Below, in pieces: positions 34,121 through 43,117 of a stretch of 64,000 nucleotides of DNA. How positions within the stretch are numbered: position 1 is the first letter of the stretch; each line of letters starts with the position of its first letter. Source of the DNA: Olivibacter domesticus (GTDB lineage: Bacteria; Bacteroidota; Bacteroidia; Sphingobacteriales; Sphingobacteriaceae); the NCBI RefSeq assembly GCF_900109575.1, contig NZ_FOAF01000001.1, positions 1,521,662 to 1,585,661 of the forward strand. The letters run 5' to 3'. The notes under the pieces were generated by a model. It had not been told where the DNA came from, ran no database searches, and saw only the letters and a list, made by a program, of their open reading frames with translations. Both the position numbers and the translations under genes were made by a program.

Positions 34121-35619
34121 TGAAAAGATATGTTGCAATATGGTTCCGTCATTTGCTGACGGACCGACTGGCTAAACAGCAACCGGAATTAAAAGGGCTG
34201 CCCTTCGTACTGGCGGCACCGGAAAGGGGACGGATGATGATACAGGCCGTAAGCCCTGAAGCGGCCGTAGAAGGTATCAGGGTAAAAATGGTGCTGGCAG
34301 ATGCTCGGGCGCTCTACCCCACCCTACAGGTATTTGATTTTGAACCCGAGGGAGCGGAAAAAATACTTCGCCGTCTGGCGGAATGGTGCCTGCGTTATGC
34401 ACCGCTTGCCAGTGTTGATCTGCCGGATGGCCTACTGCTTGATGCCAGCGGTTGCGCGCACCTCTGGAAGGGTGAGAAGCCTTACTTGAGGGAGATCACG
34501 ACAAAGTTAAGAAGCAGCGGTTATGACGTGAGGGTTGCCATGGCAGATACCGTGGGTGCTGCTTGGGCGATTGCCCGTTATGGAAAAGTAAGCCCTCTTG
34601 TTGCACCGGGCTGCCATGTGGAAGCGTTATTGCCCCTACCGCCTATCGCACTCCGCTTGGAAACAGCAATCGCGGAACGGATGCAAAAGTTGGGACTGGT
34701 ACAGATTGGCGATTTTATACAAATGCCACGGGTAACATTACGCCGCCGCTTTGGCCAGCCGCTACTGGACCGTTTAGGGCAGGCAATGGGGACGATTTCG
34801 GAACGGCTGGAACCGATATGCCCGGTAGTGGTTTATCAGGAACGTCTGCCCTGCCTGGAACCTGTACGCACACGTAAGTCGATCGAGATTGCACTGGAAA
34901 GGTTATTGCAAACCTTAACGGACAAGCTTGCACAGGATAGCCAGGGCTTACGGAAAGCAGTGTTCAGGTCTTTTCGGCTGGACGGGAAAATCAAACAGGT
35001 TGAAATAGGCACCGGCCGTGCCTCACGCGATTGCCGCCACCTGTTCGGGCTGTTCAAAGAAAAGATCAGCACGATAGCGCCGGGGCTTGGCATTGAACTG
35101 TTCTTATTGGAAGCCCCGGTGGTGGAGCCGCTGGATGCCCAGCAGGAAAAACTATGGATTGATGGGGGTGCGTACCAGCAGGCAGCGGTTAGTAACCTGT
35201 TGGATCGAATAGCCGGTCGCGTAGGCTACGGATCCATCCGCCGCTATCTACCGGATGAACATCATTGGCCGGAACGTTCTATTAAATTGGCAACCTCCCT
35301 GGATGAGGAACCCGCGCGCAAGTGGCCAACTGGTGAACCAAGGCCAATTTATTTGTTGCCGAAACCGGAGCCTATCTTGGTGGCTGCGCCGATACCGGAT
35401 TACCCGCCCATGTCTTTCACTTACAAGGGGAAAATCCATACTATCAGGAGAGCCGACGGACCGGAACGTATTGAACGGGAATGGTGGATTGAAATGGGAC
35501 TGCAACGTGATTATTACCGCGTGGAAGATATGGAAGGGGCACGCTACTGGGTATTCCGCTCTGGGCATTACGATCAGGAGCAGGCACCGGAGTGGTTTAT
35601 ACATGGATTTTTTGCTTAA
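34120..35619 (+). CDS. imuB: ImuB, Y-family polymerase-like mutasome hub
   Basis: 499 aa from the ATG overlapping the imuA stop. It starts with MKRYVAIWFRHLLTDRL, the ImuB/Y-family palm start, where the catalytic Asp of true DinB enzymes (DxD) is replaced. Also seen are SVDLPDGLLLDASGCAHLW (palm strands), the thumb helix-hairpin (GLVQIGDFIQMPRVTLRRRFG) and a long C-terminal region ending in YWVFRSGHYDQ. ImuB is catalytically inactive in characterised systems and bridges DnaE2 and the clamp. It is coupled upstream to imuA and downstream to dnaE2 (10 bases). Confidence 0.9.
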   Translation: MKRYVAIWFRHLLTDRLAKQQPELKGLPFVLAAPERGRMMIQAVSPEAAVEGIRVKMVLADARALYPTLQVFDFEPEGAEKILRRLAEWCLRYAPLASVDLPDGLLLDASGCAHLWKGEKPYLREITTKLRSSGYDVRVAMADTVGAAWAIARYGKVSPLVAPGCHVEALLPLPPIALRLETAIAERMQKLGLVQIGDFIQMPRVTLRRRFGQPLLDRLGQAMGTISERLEPICPVVVYQERLPCLEPVRTRKSIEIALERLLQTLTDKLAQDSQGLRKAVFRSFRLDGKIKQVEIGTGRASRDCRHLFGLFKEKISTIAPGLGIELFLLEAPVVEPLDAQQEKLWIDGGAYQQAAVSNLLDRIAGRVGYGSIRRYLPDEHHWPERSIKLATSLDEEPARKWPTGEPRPIYLLPKPEPILVAAPIPDYPPMSFTYKGKIHTIRRADGPERIEREWWIEMGLQRDYYRVEDMEGARYWVFRSGHYDQEQAPEWFIHGFFA

Positions 35620-35629
35620 GGAAAGAGAT

Positions 35630-38600
35630 ATGGCTTATACGGAATTACAGGTAACCTCCAATTTTAGCTTCCTTCGTGGTGCTTCGCACCCCGAAGAACT
35701 GGTGGAACATGCGGCGCTATTGGGCTATAAGGCCTTGGCGATTACAGACCACAATACGCTGGCAGGTATTGTGCGTGCGCACAGTGCTGCTAAAAAACTG
35801 GGACTGCGTATCATCCCGGCCGCCAGACTGGACCTCCAGGATGGATCGCCGCTGCTTGCTTATCCAACTGATAAGGAGGCTTACGCCCGGCTATCCTCTT
35901 TACTTACTGAGGGAAACCGGCGTACTGAAAAAGGTAAATGTTTGTTGTACAAAGCGGATGTATTCCGTTATATGGAAGGGATTATTTTTATTGCCCTCCC
36001 TCCTCTCGAGCTGAATGAGTGCTTCGACTTTGAGGATGATTTTAAAAATGGACTGCAGGAATACCGGCAGCAGCTGGGCGGCCGGCTTTACCTCGCTGCC
36101 TCCTGGCTTTACCGGGGTAACGACGCCAAAAGGCTGTTTCGCCTGGCCGAGCTGGAAGAAAAACTGAACATACCACTGGTAGCTACCAATGATGTTCATT
36201 TTCATTGCCCGGAGAGAAGGCAATTACAGGATATTGTGACCTGCGTACGCGAGAAGAAAACCATCTATAATGCGGGATACCTGCTCTATCAGAATGCAGA
36301 ACGTTATCTGAAACCGATGGAGGAAATGGATCGCCTTTTCAGGAAATATCCGCATGCTATTGAGAATACAGAAGTGATTGCAAATGCTTGCCAGTTCAGC
36401 TTAGATAGCCTAAAATATGTTTACCCGAAAGAAATTATGCCGGATGGGCGCACGCCGCTGGAGGAGCTGGAGCAGCTTGCCTGGAAGGGTGCACACGATT
36501 TTTTTGGTGAACAGCTGCCGGAGAAAATTTCAACGGCTATTGTACACGAGCTGAAGTTCATTAAGGAGATGGATTATGCGCCGTATTTTCTGACGGTTTA
36601 TGATATTGTGCGTGAGGCACGATCGCGCGGTATCCTATGCCAGGGCCGTGGCTCGGCAGCTAATTCAACGATCTGTTTCTGTTTGGGCATCACCTCGGTG
36701 AATCCCACCAAGTTTGAACTGCTCTTTGAACGTTTCATTTCTTCTGCCCGTAATGAGCCGCCTGATATTGATGTTGATTTTGAACATGAACGGCGTGAAG
36801 AGATTATCCAGTATATTTATGAAAAGTATGGACGTGACCGTGCAGGTATCGTGGCCACAGTAACGCAGCTGCACCAGAAGGGTGCGGTGCGGGATGTGGC
36901 AAAGGCGATGGGCATGTCGGTAGATGCTATTAACCGGCTCTCGAGTTCTATATGGGAGTTTACGGATGAATGGTTTGATGGAAAAATCATCTCGGAACAT
37001 GGTTTTAATGCAAAGGATCCACATCTCATAAAAGTGCTCGAGCTTACAAAGCAGTTTATGGGTTTCCCACGGCAGCTGGGCCAGCACACAGGTGGTTTTG
37101 TGATTACAGATGGTAAATTGAGTGACCTCTGCCCCATCATCAATGCCCGCATGGAAGACCGTACCAACATTGAATGGAACAAGGATGATATCGATGCACT
37201 GGGCTTTCTGAAGATTGATGTACTGGCCCTGGGTATGCTCACCTGTATCCGGAAGGCCTTTGATCTGGCCAAGCTACATCACGGGCTCGAGCTTACGTTG
37301 GCCAATGTTCCGCAGGATGACCCCGCAGTTTATGATATGATCAGCGCGGCGGATACCATCGGTGTGTTCCAGATTGAAAGCCGGGCGCAACAATCGATGT
37401 TGCCGCGTTTGCGGCCACGTAATTTCTACGACCTGGTGATTGAGGTGGCGATTGTGCGGCCAGGCCCTATCCAGGGAGACATGGTGCATCCCTATCTGCG
37501 TAGGCGCAACGGTGAGGAAGCGGTGGACTATCCTTCCCCAGAGCTGGAGAAGATATTGGGCAGAACACTGGGTGTACCGCTTTTTCAAGAGCAGGCCATG
37601 AAGATTGCAATCGTAGCCGCGGGCTTTACACCTGCCGAGGCAGATGAACTGCGCCGTAGCATGGCGACATTTAAGGCAAAGGGGCTTGTAAGTCGGTTTG
37701 AAAGGAAACTGATTGATGGGATGGTATCCAGGAATTATAAGCCCGAATTTGCCCAAAGGGTATTCCGACAGCTGGAAGGATTCGGCAGCTACGGTTTCCC
37801 GGAAAGCCATGCAGCAAGTTTCGCGCTTTTGGTGTATGTTTCTTGTTGGCTTAAACACCACCTGCCGGATGTTTTTGCAGCGGCACTGCTGAATAGCCAA
37901 CCGATGGGCTTTTATGCACCGGCTCAGCTGGTGCGTGATGCACGTGAGCATGCCGTAGAGGTACGGCCTGTGGATGTAAACCTTTCGCAATGGGATAACA
38001 CGCTGGAGGAAAAAACGGGCAAACATTGTGCAATGCGATTGGGCTTTCGGCAGGTCAAGGGCTTACGGCAGGAGGAAATGGAAGCACTTGTAGCGGGGCG
38101 CTGTAAGGCGTATACACATATTCATTTTCTGCTGGATGCGGGTGTTTCCATCGCATCATTGGAGCGCTTGGCCGATGCGGATGCTTTTCGCTCGATGGGT
38201 ATGGACCGCAGGCAGGCACTGTGGGAAGTAACTGCGCTGAGCGACCGCCCTGTAGGCATCTTTGAGGGGCAGCCTACGGCCAGTGATATGGAAGAGAAAA
38301 TACAACTGCCGAAGATGTCGCTATCTGAACATGTGGTGCAGGATTATGGTTCGCTGTCGCTTTCTCTGAAAGCGCATCCGGTAAGTTTTGTACGCAAGCA
38401 ATTATACGATCGGGGCATTCTATCAACCAAAGAGCTGAATAGGTGGCCGGATGGCACTCCTGTAAGGGTAGCTGGATTGGTGCTGGTGCGGCAGCGGCCG
38501 GGGACGGCCGGCGGCGTGTGTTTTATTACGATCGAGGATGAAACAGGTGTGGCCAACCTGGTGGTTTTTGCCAGCTTATTTGAGCGTTACCGAAAGGAGA

Positions 38601-38860
38601 TATTGTATTCGCAACTGCTGATGGTAGAAGGTAAGCTGCAACGCGAAGGACAGGTAACGCATGTGATTGCGAAAAAGCTTCACAACCTTTCGGGTTTGCT
38701 ATCGTTACTGGGGCCGCAGGAACGAAAGCAGGCAGATTTACGCACGCTTGCCCCGGCAGATGAAAAAGGAGACGAAGTATACCCATCTAAAAACAAACGA
38801 TCGCAGGTGCGGCATGATGGACAACTGGATCTCTTTGGCAAGGGACGTAATTTTAAGTAA
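35630..38860 (+). CDS. dnaE2: DnaE2, error-prone DNA polymerase III alpha subunit
   Basis: 1076 aa from the ATG giving MAYTELQVTSNFSFLRGASHP; an in-frame ATG at 35603 inside imuB is less likely. Domains are an N-terminal PHP domain (ITDHNTLAGIVRAH), the polymerase core with catalytic Asp in PDIDVDF (D381, D383, after the RGSAANS segment), HhH motifs and a C-terminal OB fold (GGVCFITIEDETGVANLVVF). The length is typical of DnaE2. Together with ImuA and ImuB it performs SOS-type lesion bypass and induced mutagenesis. The last codons (NFK stop) are duplicated upstream of the second alkB. Confidence 0.96.
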   Translation: MAYTELQVTSNFSFLRGASHPEELVEHAALLGYKALAITDHNTLAGIVRAHSAAKKLGLRIIPAARLDLQDGSPLLAYPTDKEAYARLSSLLTEGNRRTEKGKCLLYKADVFRYMEGIIFIALPPLELNECFDFEDDFKNGLQEYRQQLGGRLYLAASWLYRGNDAKRLFRLAELEEKLNIPLVATNDVHFHCPERRQLQDIVTCVREKKTIYNAGYLLYQNAERYLKPMEEMDRLFRKYPHAIENTEVIANACQFSLDSLKYVYPKEIMPDGRTPLEELEQLAWKGAHDFFGEQLPEKISTAIVHELKFIKEMDYAPYFLTVYDIVREARSRGILCQGRGSAANSTICFCLGITSVNPTKFELLFERFISSARNEPPDIDVDFEHERREEIIQYIYEKYGRDRAGIVATVTQLHQKGAVRDVAKAMGMSVDAINRLSSSIWEFTDEWFDGKIISEHGFNAKDPHLIKVLELTKQFMGFPRQLGQHTGGFVITDGKLSDLCPIINARMEDRTNIEWNKDDIDALGFLKIDVLALGMLTCIRKAFDLAKLHHGLELTLANVPQDDPAVYDMISAADTIGVFQIESRAQQSMLPRLRPRNFYDLVIEVAIVRPGPIQGDMVHPYLRRRNGEEAVDYPSPELEKILGRTLGVPLFQEQAMKIAIVAAGFTPAEADELRRSMATFKAKGLVSRFERKLIDGMVSRNYKPEFAQRVFRQLEGFGSYGFPESHAASFALLVYVSCWLKHHLPDVFAAALLNSQPMGFYAPAQLVRDAREHAVEVRPVDVNLSQWDNTLEEKTGKHCAMRLGFRQVKGLRQEEMEALVAGRCKAYTHIHFLLDAGVSIASLERLADADAFRSMGMDRRQALWEVTALSDRPVGIFEGQPTASDMEEKIQLPKMSLSEHVVQDYGSLSLSLKAHPVSFVRKQLYDRGILSTKELNRWPDGTPVRVAGLVLVRQRPGTAGGVCFITIEDETGVANLVVFASLFERYRKEILYSQLLMVEGKLQREGQVTHVIAKKLHNLSGLLSLLGPQERKQADLRTLAPADEKGDEVYPSKNKRSQVRHDGQLDLFGKGRNFK

Positions 38861-39516
38861 AATAATAGAATATAGATGCAGCAGAAACTGTTTGACGATA
38901 GTGGGCAATTGGTGCTTCCAGAGGAACTGATGGATTATACACCTGATTTTTTAGAAAGGAAGGATGCCGATGAGCTGCTGAGGCTATTATTGAACAGGGT
39001 ATCCTGGCAGCAAACGAAGGTAAAGATGTATGATAAGGAAGTGCTGACACCCAGGTTAACCGCATGGTACGGAGATCACCCGCTGCGGGCGGGAGACCAG
39101 CGCATACCTATCCCATGGATACCGGAATTAGAGGCGATTAAGCAACGGATTGAGGCATTTACTGGTATGGTATTCCAGGGTGTCTTGCTGAATCTTTACC
39201 GCGATGGTAATGATTCCGTGGCGTGGCATGCCGATAAGGATACCATACCGGGCCGCAAAACGGAAATAGCCTCCTTAAGCCTGGGAGCCGAGCGAAATTT
39301 TGATTTCCGAAAGAAGGATGAGCATATGAACCGCTATTCGATTAATCTGCAGCATGGTTCTTTACTGCTTATGAAAGGTGATCTGCAGCTTTACTGGGAA
39401 CATAGGATAGCTAAATCGAACGCTATTACAAGTCCCAGGATAAATCTCACGTTTAGAAAGGTGATGTGAATATTCGAAAAAGCAGACGGATGGTTTGTCA
39501 TAAGCGCAAAAAAAGT
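38849..39516 (+). repeat. Duplicated block, copy 1 (end of dnaE2 plus alkB)
   Basis: About 668 bases are repeated at 44349-45017 with about 98% identity in the same orientation. The left edge is AATTTTAAGTAAA (last dnaE2 codons and stop) and the right edge GCGCAAAAAAAGT. Confidence 0.95.
38876..39469 (+). CDS. alkB: AlkB-family 2OG-Fe(II) dioxygenase (copy 1)
   Basis: A 197-aa AlkB-like oxygenase that repairs alkylated bases by oxidative demethylation. The iron ligands are visible as H118-x-D120 (VAWHADKD) and H176 (YWEHRI), and the 2-oxoglutarate-binding arginines in SPRINLTFRKV (R188, R194). NLYRDGNDSVAWHAD is the classical core. It lies 15 bases after dnaE2, so it is probably co-induced with the mutasome by damage. 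A second gene at 44377 encodes an identical protein. Confidence 0.93.
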   Translation: MQQKLFDDSGQLVLPEELMDYTPDFLERKDADELLRLLLNRVSWQQTKVKMYDKEVLTPRLTAWYGDHPLRAGDQRIPIPWIPELEAIKQRIEAFTGMVFQGVLLNLYRDGNDSVAWHADKDTIPGRKTEIASLSLGAERNFDFRKKDEHMNRYSINLQHGSLLLMKGDLQLYWEHRIAKSNAITSPRINLTFRKVM

Positions 39517-39808
39517 AGGCAATGTTTGAGAAAATACTGCCTACCTATTGTCAGCTTTAATTTAACTACAAGCCATTTAAGTAATTTACTTAAATAGCCG
39601 GATGGAGCTTGCTGTGTCAAAAATTTACATTTCGCTGTGTGGATAGAAGTGAAATTTTTGACATGGACGTTTCATCATACAGATCAAACTTAATATCTTT
39701 CCATTCTTCATCACTTTGTATTTGATGACCATAAGGGAAGTTAGCGATCAAGTTGCCAAACTATTAGAATATCATAGATCAGTCAGGCATATATGTAGCA
39801 AGATCGGA
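39470..39808. other. Intergenic region with three inverted repeats
   Basis: No gene is seen. It contains a terminator-like GTAGGCA/TGCCTAC hairpin (39515-39544) after alkB, a perfect palindrome ATTTAAGTAA-T-TTACTTAAAT (39575-39595) and a 12-bp inverted repeat TGTCAAAAATTT/AAATTTTTGACA with 25-base spacing (39615-39663). Confidence 0.7.
39515..39544 (+). terminator. Hairpin downstream of alkB copy 1
   Basis: GTAGGCA/TGCCTAC, a 7-bp stem with a 16-base A-rich loop, begins at the point where the two alkB copies stop matching. Confidence 0.5.
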
Positions 39809-40738
39809 TTATTGCAATTCTACCTCGTACCTGCTGGCCTGACGAATCCAGATTAAATGTCCATGAATCATCAGTTCGATGCTGGAAACATAGCGTTCAA
39901 CATCTTCATTATGCTCATGAAAATCAGGCAACTTGGATCGCAGCCTTAGAAACTCCATCAAGTGATCGTCATGCAACTGTATTGCTGCTTTTAAAGCAGA
40001 CTCCAAGGTACAATTTCGTGTATGCTGTATAACAAGTACCAAGTTTAACGTTTCGTTATCATTTTTCTCTTTTTCCATCGAGTAAATATCATTTGCCCAG
40101 CCCATAAGGTAACCTGAAAGCTTAATAATTCGCTGTATAGTAGGGTGCAAATAAATTTCATATGGCAAAATAGTGCATGATGCTACTTCTGTAAGATCAC
40201 ACAAGGCTTGTCCACCCATCGTTTTATCTCTTATATCGATATACTCTTCAACAGAAGGATAAATATTTTTGAAGTTGTAATAGGCCTCAGACATAATTCC
40301 TTCAAAAAACAGACGGTTATGCCATAGATAACGATCTACCCATTCAGGCGGTGCAAACCGCCGCAATTCATCTGTCGCAATACCAAATTGGCGTACAATT
40401 TCATTATCCTCAGGCGTGATGGCGGCCCCTTTCCAAACATCGTCAATACGCATCGTCACTCGCACAAGTTCTTTTAAGGGCAGTTTTGTATGATGGTCGT
40501 CGTGAAGAAAGCCTCCCAGGAACCATCTAGCCATAGGGATTAGCCGTTCATAGGGGGCATCCGGCCAATTGGATGCTACCCAATGGCCGACTCTTATTTT
40601 TTGCTCCTTTTGTCTGAAAGATTCCGGTAAAAAGTGACAATCGTCTAACCAAAGATTTACCTGGTTTTCCAATACTACTGCTTGGGGATGAACACGGCCT
40701 TCAAATGGATAAGTCAGCAACGATTTTAGATTTTTCAT
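39809..40738 (-). CDS. Class I terpene synthase
   Basis: A 309-aa terpene cyclase. The aspartate-rich metal motif is the variant DDHHT (D80, D81) after FLGGFLH, and the NSE triad is complete as NDIYSMEKE (N216, S220, E224). The GGQALCDLTE effector-helix segment and the LSGYLMGWANDIYS helix fit bacterial sesquiterpene synthases of normal length. The product cannot be predicted. No prenyltransferase or P450 is beside it, so it relies on housekeeping farnesyl or geranyl diphosphate. The upstream 260 bases hold no gene. Confidence 0.9.
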   Translation of the reverse strand: MKNLKSLLTYPFEGRVHPQAVVLENQVNLWLDDCHFLPESFRQKEQKIRVGHWVASNWPDAPYERLIPMARWFLGGFLHDDHHTKLPLKELVRVTMRIDDVWKGAAITPEDNEIVRQFGIATDELRRFAPPEWVDRYLWHNRLFFEGIMSEAYYNFKNIYPSVEEYIDIRDKTMGGQALCDLTEVASCTILPYEIYLHPTIQRIIKLSGYLMGWANDIYSMEKEKNDNETLNLVLVIQHTRNCTLESALKAAIQLHDDHLMEFLRLRSKLPDFHEHNEDVERYVSSIELMIHGHLIWIRQASRYEVELQ

Positions 40739-41118
40739 AGATATTTATATATAATGACTAGAATTAGAAACTAATTAGTGTAATACTTCTAATGTAATGC
40801 TATTTCCCATTATTTCTATTTAGGTACTTGGCACGATTCATTTCCGCTAAGCAAGCGCAGAATGTTTTTCACAATAGTTTTCCTTTTTTTTGCTCACAAG
40901 ACCAATTTTTGATCGAAAAGTTCACTCTGAAACAAGATGATTTTAAAAAAAAATGAACAATTTGAACAGGTGCCCAGTTACCATTTCTTGTTCAGAGGAA
41001 CTAGTAATCACCTCGATCAACGTTATGGTGCAACCAACTGCGTGTCGTACCCGATAGTCGTACCCTGGGACCAGTGTTGTCAACTTGCTCTGTCATGCCA
41101 GGTGCACCAATAGTGAAT

Positions 41119-41460
41119 TTAATAAAGATAATCTGTAAGGAGGCACTCATAATAAGTGGCATAATCATTATACCGTAGATTGGCAAATACACCTGGAACT
41201 ATTTTTTCAGGGAAATAAAATTGTGCCACATAGTTTATATCTATATTACGCACCAGGACATTGGCATTTCGTTCCGTTGCAATGTTTTCCTGCAAGCGAT
41301 CAAAAGGCACCGTATTGTTTCGGTTTTCCTCTACCTTGCGGAAATAATTTTTAGATTCAGGACTCTCCTGATATTTCTCATCGCCGCGATTAATATCCTG
41401 TGCAAAGTATTTGTATATTGTTTCCAAGTATTTTTGATTATGCCTTAACATGTCATTCAA
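41119..41460 (-). CDS. Hypothetical protein, 113 aa
   Basis: A soluble charged protein (NRGDEKYQESPESKNYFRKVEENRNN) with a C-terminal aromatic-rich end. No family recognised. Together with the frame at 41512-41748 it may form a small minus-strand pair upstream of the terpene synthase. Another frame at 41001-41192 overlaps its 3' end and is not convincing. Confidence 0.42.
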   Translation of the reverse strand: MNDMLRHNQKYLETIYKYFAQDINRGDEKYQESPESKNYFRKVEENRNNTVPFDRLQENIATERNANVLVRNIDINYVAQFYFPEKIVPGVFANLRYNDYATYYECLLTDYLY

Positions 41461-41511
41461 TTTTTACTAATTACGGAGTTTCTTTTCATCTTGCATAATT
41501 TATAACAGCTA

Positions 41512-41748
41512 TCAGCAACCTTTCCCGGACGTGGAATTGGTATACACTGCTGGTTTCGCTTTGGCAGGATTTGTACTGTTACTTACCGTTACACTCAAAC
41601 TGGGGACAACGCCTTCATGGTTGTTTTCATAAACCCTGAACATACCCTCCAGCGCAATAAAATTGAAATAATACTTCATGTTCTGGACAAAAATTGCCTG
41701 ATATTTCGATTGCGCAATGAGTGGATCAAAAAAATCCTGTCCATGCAT
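41512..41748 (-). CDS. Hypothetical protein, 78 aa
   Basis: A short frame with FNFIALEGMFRVYENNHEGVV, followed by a low-complexity Ser/Asn/Pro/Lys tail ending in Cys. It lies 51 bases upstream of the 113-aa gene on the same strand. No family recognised; it may be a remnant. Confidence 0.35.
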   Translation of the reverse strand: MHGQDFFDPLIAQSKYQAIFVQNMKYYFNFIALEGMFRVYENNHEGVVPSLSVTVSNSTNPAKAKPAVYTNSTSGKGC

Positions 41749-41932
41749 AAGATTGGTTACCTGACTGGCATAATGATAAGATTCGGTTTTTTATTAAAAT
41801 TAAGCATGAAATATGTATTGAATATTAATTAATTATAATATAATTAACTGTGGTTTTAAGCGCAGAATCTTGTGTACCGGAAGCTATGCTAAGTGCATTC
41901 AGCGGCTCGGCCTGCTATTAAAAAATTAAGCT

Positions 41933-42490
41933 ATGAAAACAAAATCAATATTTAGTCTATTTGCGATGTTAACAATTATTTTTCCTGTAATGGGACAGAT
42001 ACAGGTGAACACAAATTCGAAAGTTGAAAAAGGTACACAAGAGAATTACTTATTAAAAAAAGAGGGTAAAAACGATAAAGGTGATGAACTTATTAGTGTA
42101 GGTAATGCGAAGAATAAATGGGAAAACGAACCTTTGGTAATACCGCAAGCACTTCGACATCCCGGCTATGATAATCCTTCGATATTTTATCGAGTAGATT
42201 TCAAGGCGATCCGAAGTTTGATCGCTCCAATCATATTGGCGAAAACAAAAAATGATGAAGAATTACTGATGATCGATTATTATTTTACTCCGGACGGGAT
42301 ACCTAAAGAAGTAGTCTTTGTTACCAACGAATCGACGGGCTTAAGTGTACGAGATTTTGAAAAAATGGAAAAAGCTATTCTAACAAATGTAAGGATATCC
42401 CCTAGACGCAGTGATTTCAATCCTTTTAAGGGCGTTCCTTTTGTTAAGATATCAGATATGTTCCGCGTCGTCCAATTGCGCGAACTATAG
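41933..42490 (+). CDS. Secreted protein, unknown
   Basis: A 185-aa protein with a signal peptide (SIFSLFAMLTIIFPVMG, cleavage near residue 21) and a soluble mature domain containing DYYFTPDGIPKEVVFVTNEST, reminiscent of TonB-C-like/energy-transducer beta folds seen in Bacteroidota exported proteins. No firm family. It is convergent with the truncated repressor. Confidence 0.6.
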   Translation: MKTKSIFSLFAMLTIIFPVMGQIQVNTNSKVEKGTQENYLLKKEGKNDKGDELISVGNAKNKWENEPLVIPQALRHPGYDNPSIFYRVDFKAIRSLIAPIILAKTKNDEELLMIDYYFTPDGIPKEVVFVTNESTGLSVRDFEKMEKAILTNVRISPRRSDFNPFKGVPFVKISDMFRVVQLREL

Positions 42491-42523
42491 CAGAAGGCTT
42501 TTCCTCGTATATAATATGATTTT

Positions 42524-42990
42524 TTAGCCTTGCCTTTTATTATGGCAAGGTTTTTTATTTATCGCCAAAAAGTCTGGGAAGCCGCCCTTGTTTTGGAACA
42601 ATAGCTGCTTTTGCATCTTGACAATAAGTTGTTTGATCTCTTGTAAATCAGTTTCTGGCGCAGGCAAACTATCTGTCTGGTGTTTAACATACTGCCAGAT
42701 TTCAAGCGCTTCATTCACCGGTACCGTATAAAGTTGGTAATCCTTATTGAGAGAGCGGAGCAATACCGTGCCATTCTTCTGCAGGTTTACCTGCTTGAAC
42801 ACAAAGTCCTGCTCGCCCTTTAAAATCACAATACAAGGTGTATCGGGCTTTAGCGTCTTCCAATCCTGTATATAACGGGCTACTACATCGCTTCCTTCAG
42901 GTATGGGCAACATGGAATCACCTGTGGTAGGGAACATGCGGTAGGTGCCTCCACGAGACAAATTGGGCATTGAAAATTTGGGTAGAGTTT
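42524..42990 (-). pseudogene. Truncated copy of the S24 repressor (HTH lost)
   Basis: The sequence matches residues about 135-263 of the repressor at 32512-33309 and includes MPNLSRGGTYRMF, the Ser motif TTGDSMLPIPEG and the Lys motif FVFKQV. The HTH and linker are missing, and homology breaks off near 42990. About nine amino-acid changes (for example P to S, V to I, P to L) accumulated, unlike the identical alkB copies, and the C-terminus is altered. Loss of the DNA-binding part and of the operator makes it a pseudogene, though a free S24 domain could still be made from 42970. Confidence 0.85.
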
Positions 42991-43064
42991 TAGGAAAAAC
43001 CTGCTCTTAACGAAATTTGGATGCGTCGGTTCCCATAAGAACTATAGAAGTACCTTTAAAAAGA

Positions 43065-43095
43065 AAAGCTATCCCTCAAACCAAGGAATAGCTTT
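43065..43095. terminator. Shared Rpn-module hairpin, copy A
   Basis: AAAGCTATCCC/GGAATAGCTTT with loop TCAAACCAA and one C-A mismatch. It is nearly identical to 58483-58513 and 60890-60920 and always lies at the 3' end of a minus-strand Rpn gene. Confidence 0.85.
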
Positions 43096-43117
43096 ACTAT
43101 ATATTTATGTGAATCTT

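Noticed and set aside
37274-38026. Long antisense frame (250 codons) inside dnaE2
   Set aside because: It is a mirror of a strongly conserved coding region, and its translation is Arg/His/Cys-rich with no family features.
41001-41192. Minus-strand frame of 63 codons next to the 113-aa gene
   Set aside because: It overlaps the better frame at 41119-41460 and has no recognisable features.
42524-42970. Functional stand-alone S24 protein
   Set aside because: It lacks the HTH and promoter region and has several substitutions; it is better explained as a remnant of the duplicated locus.
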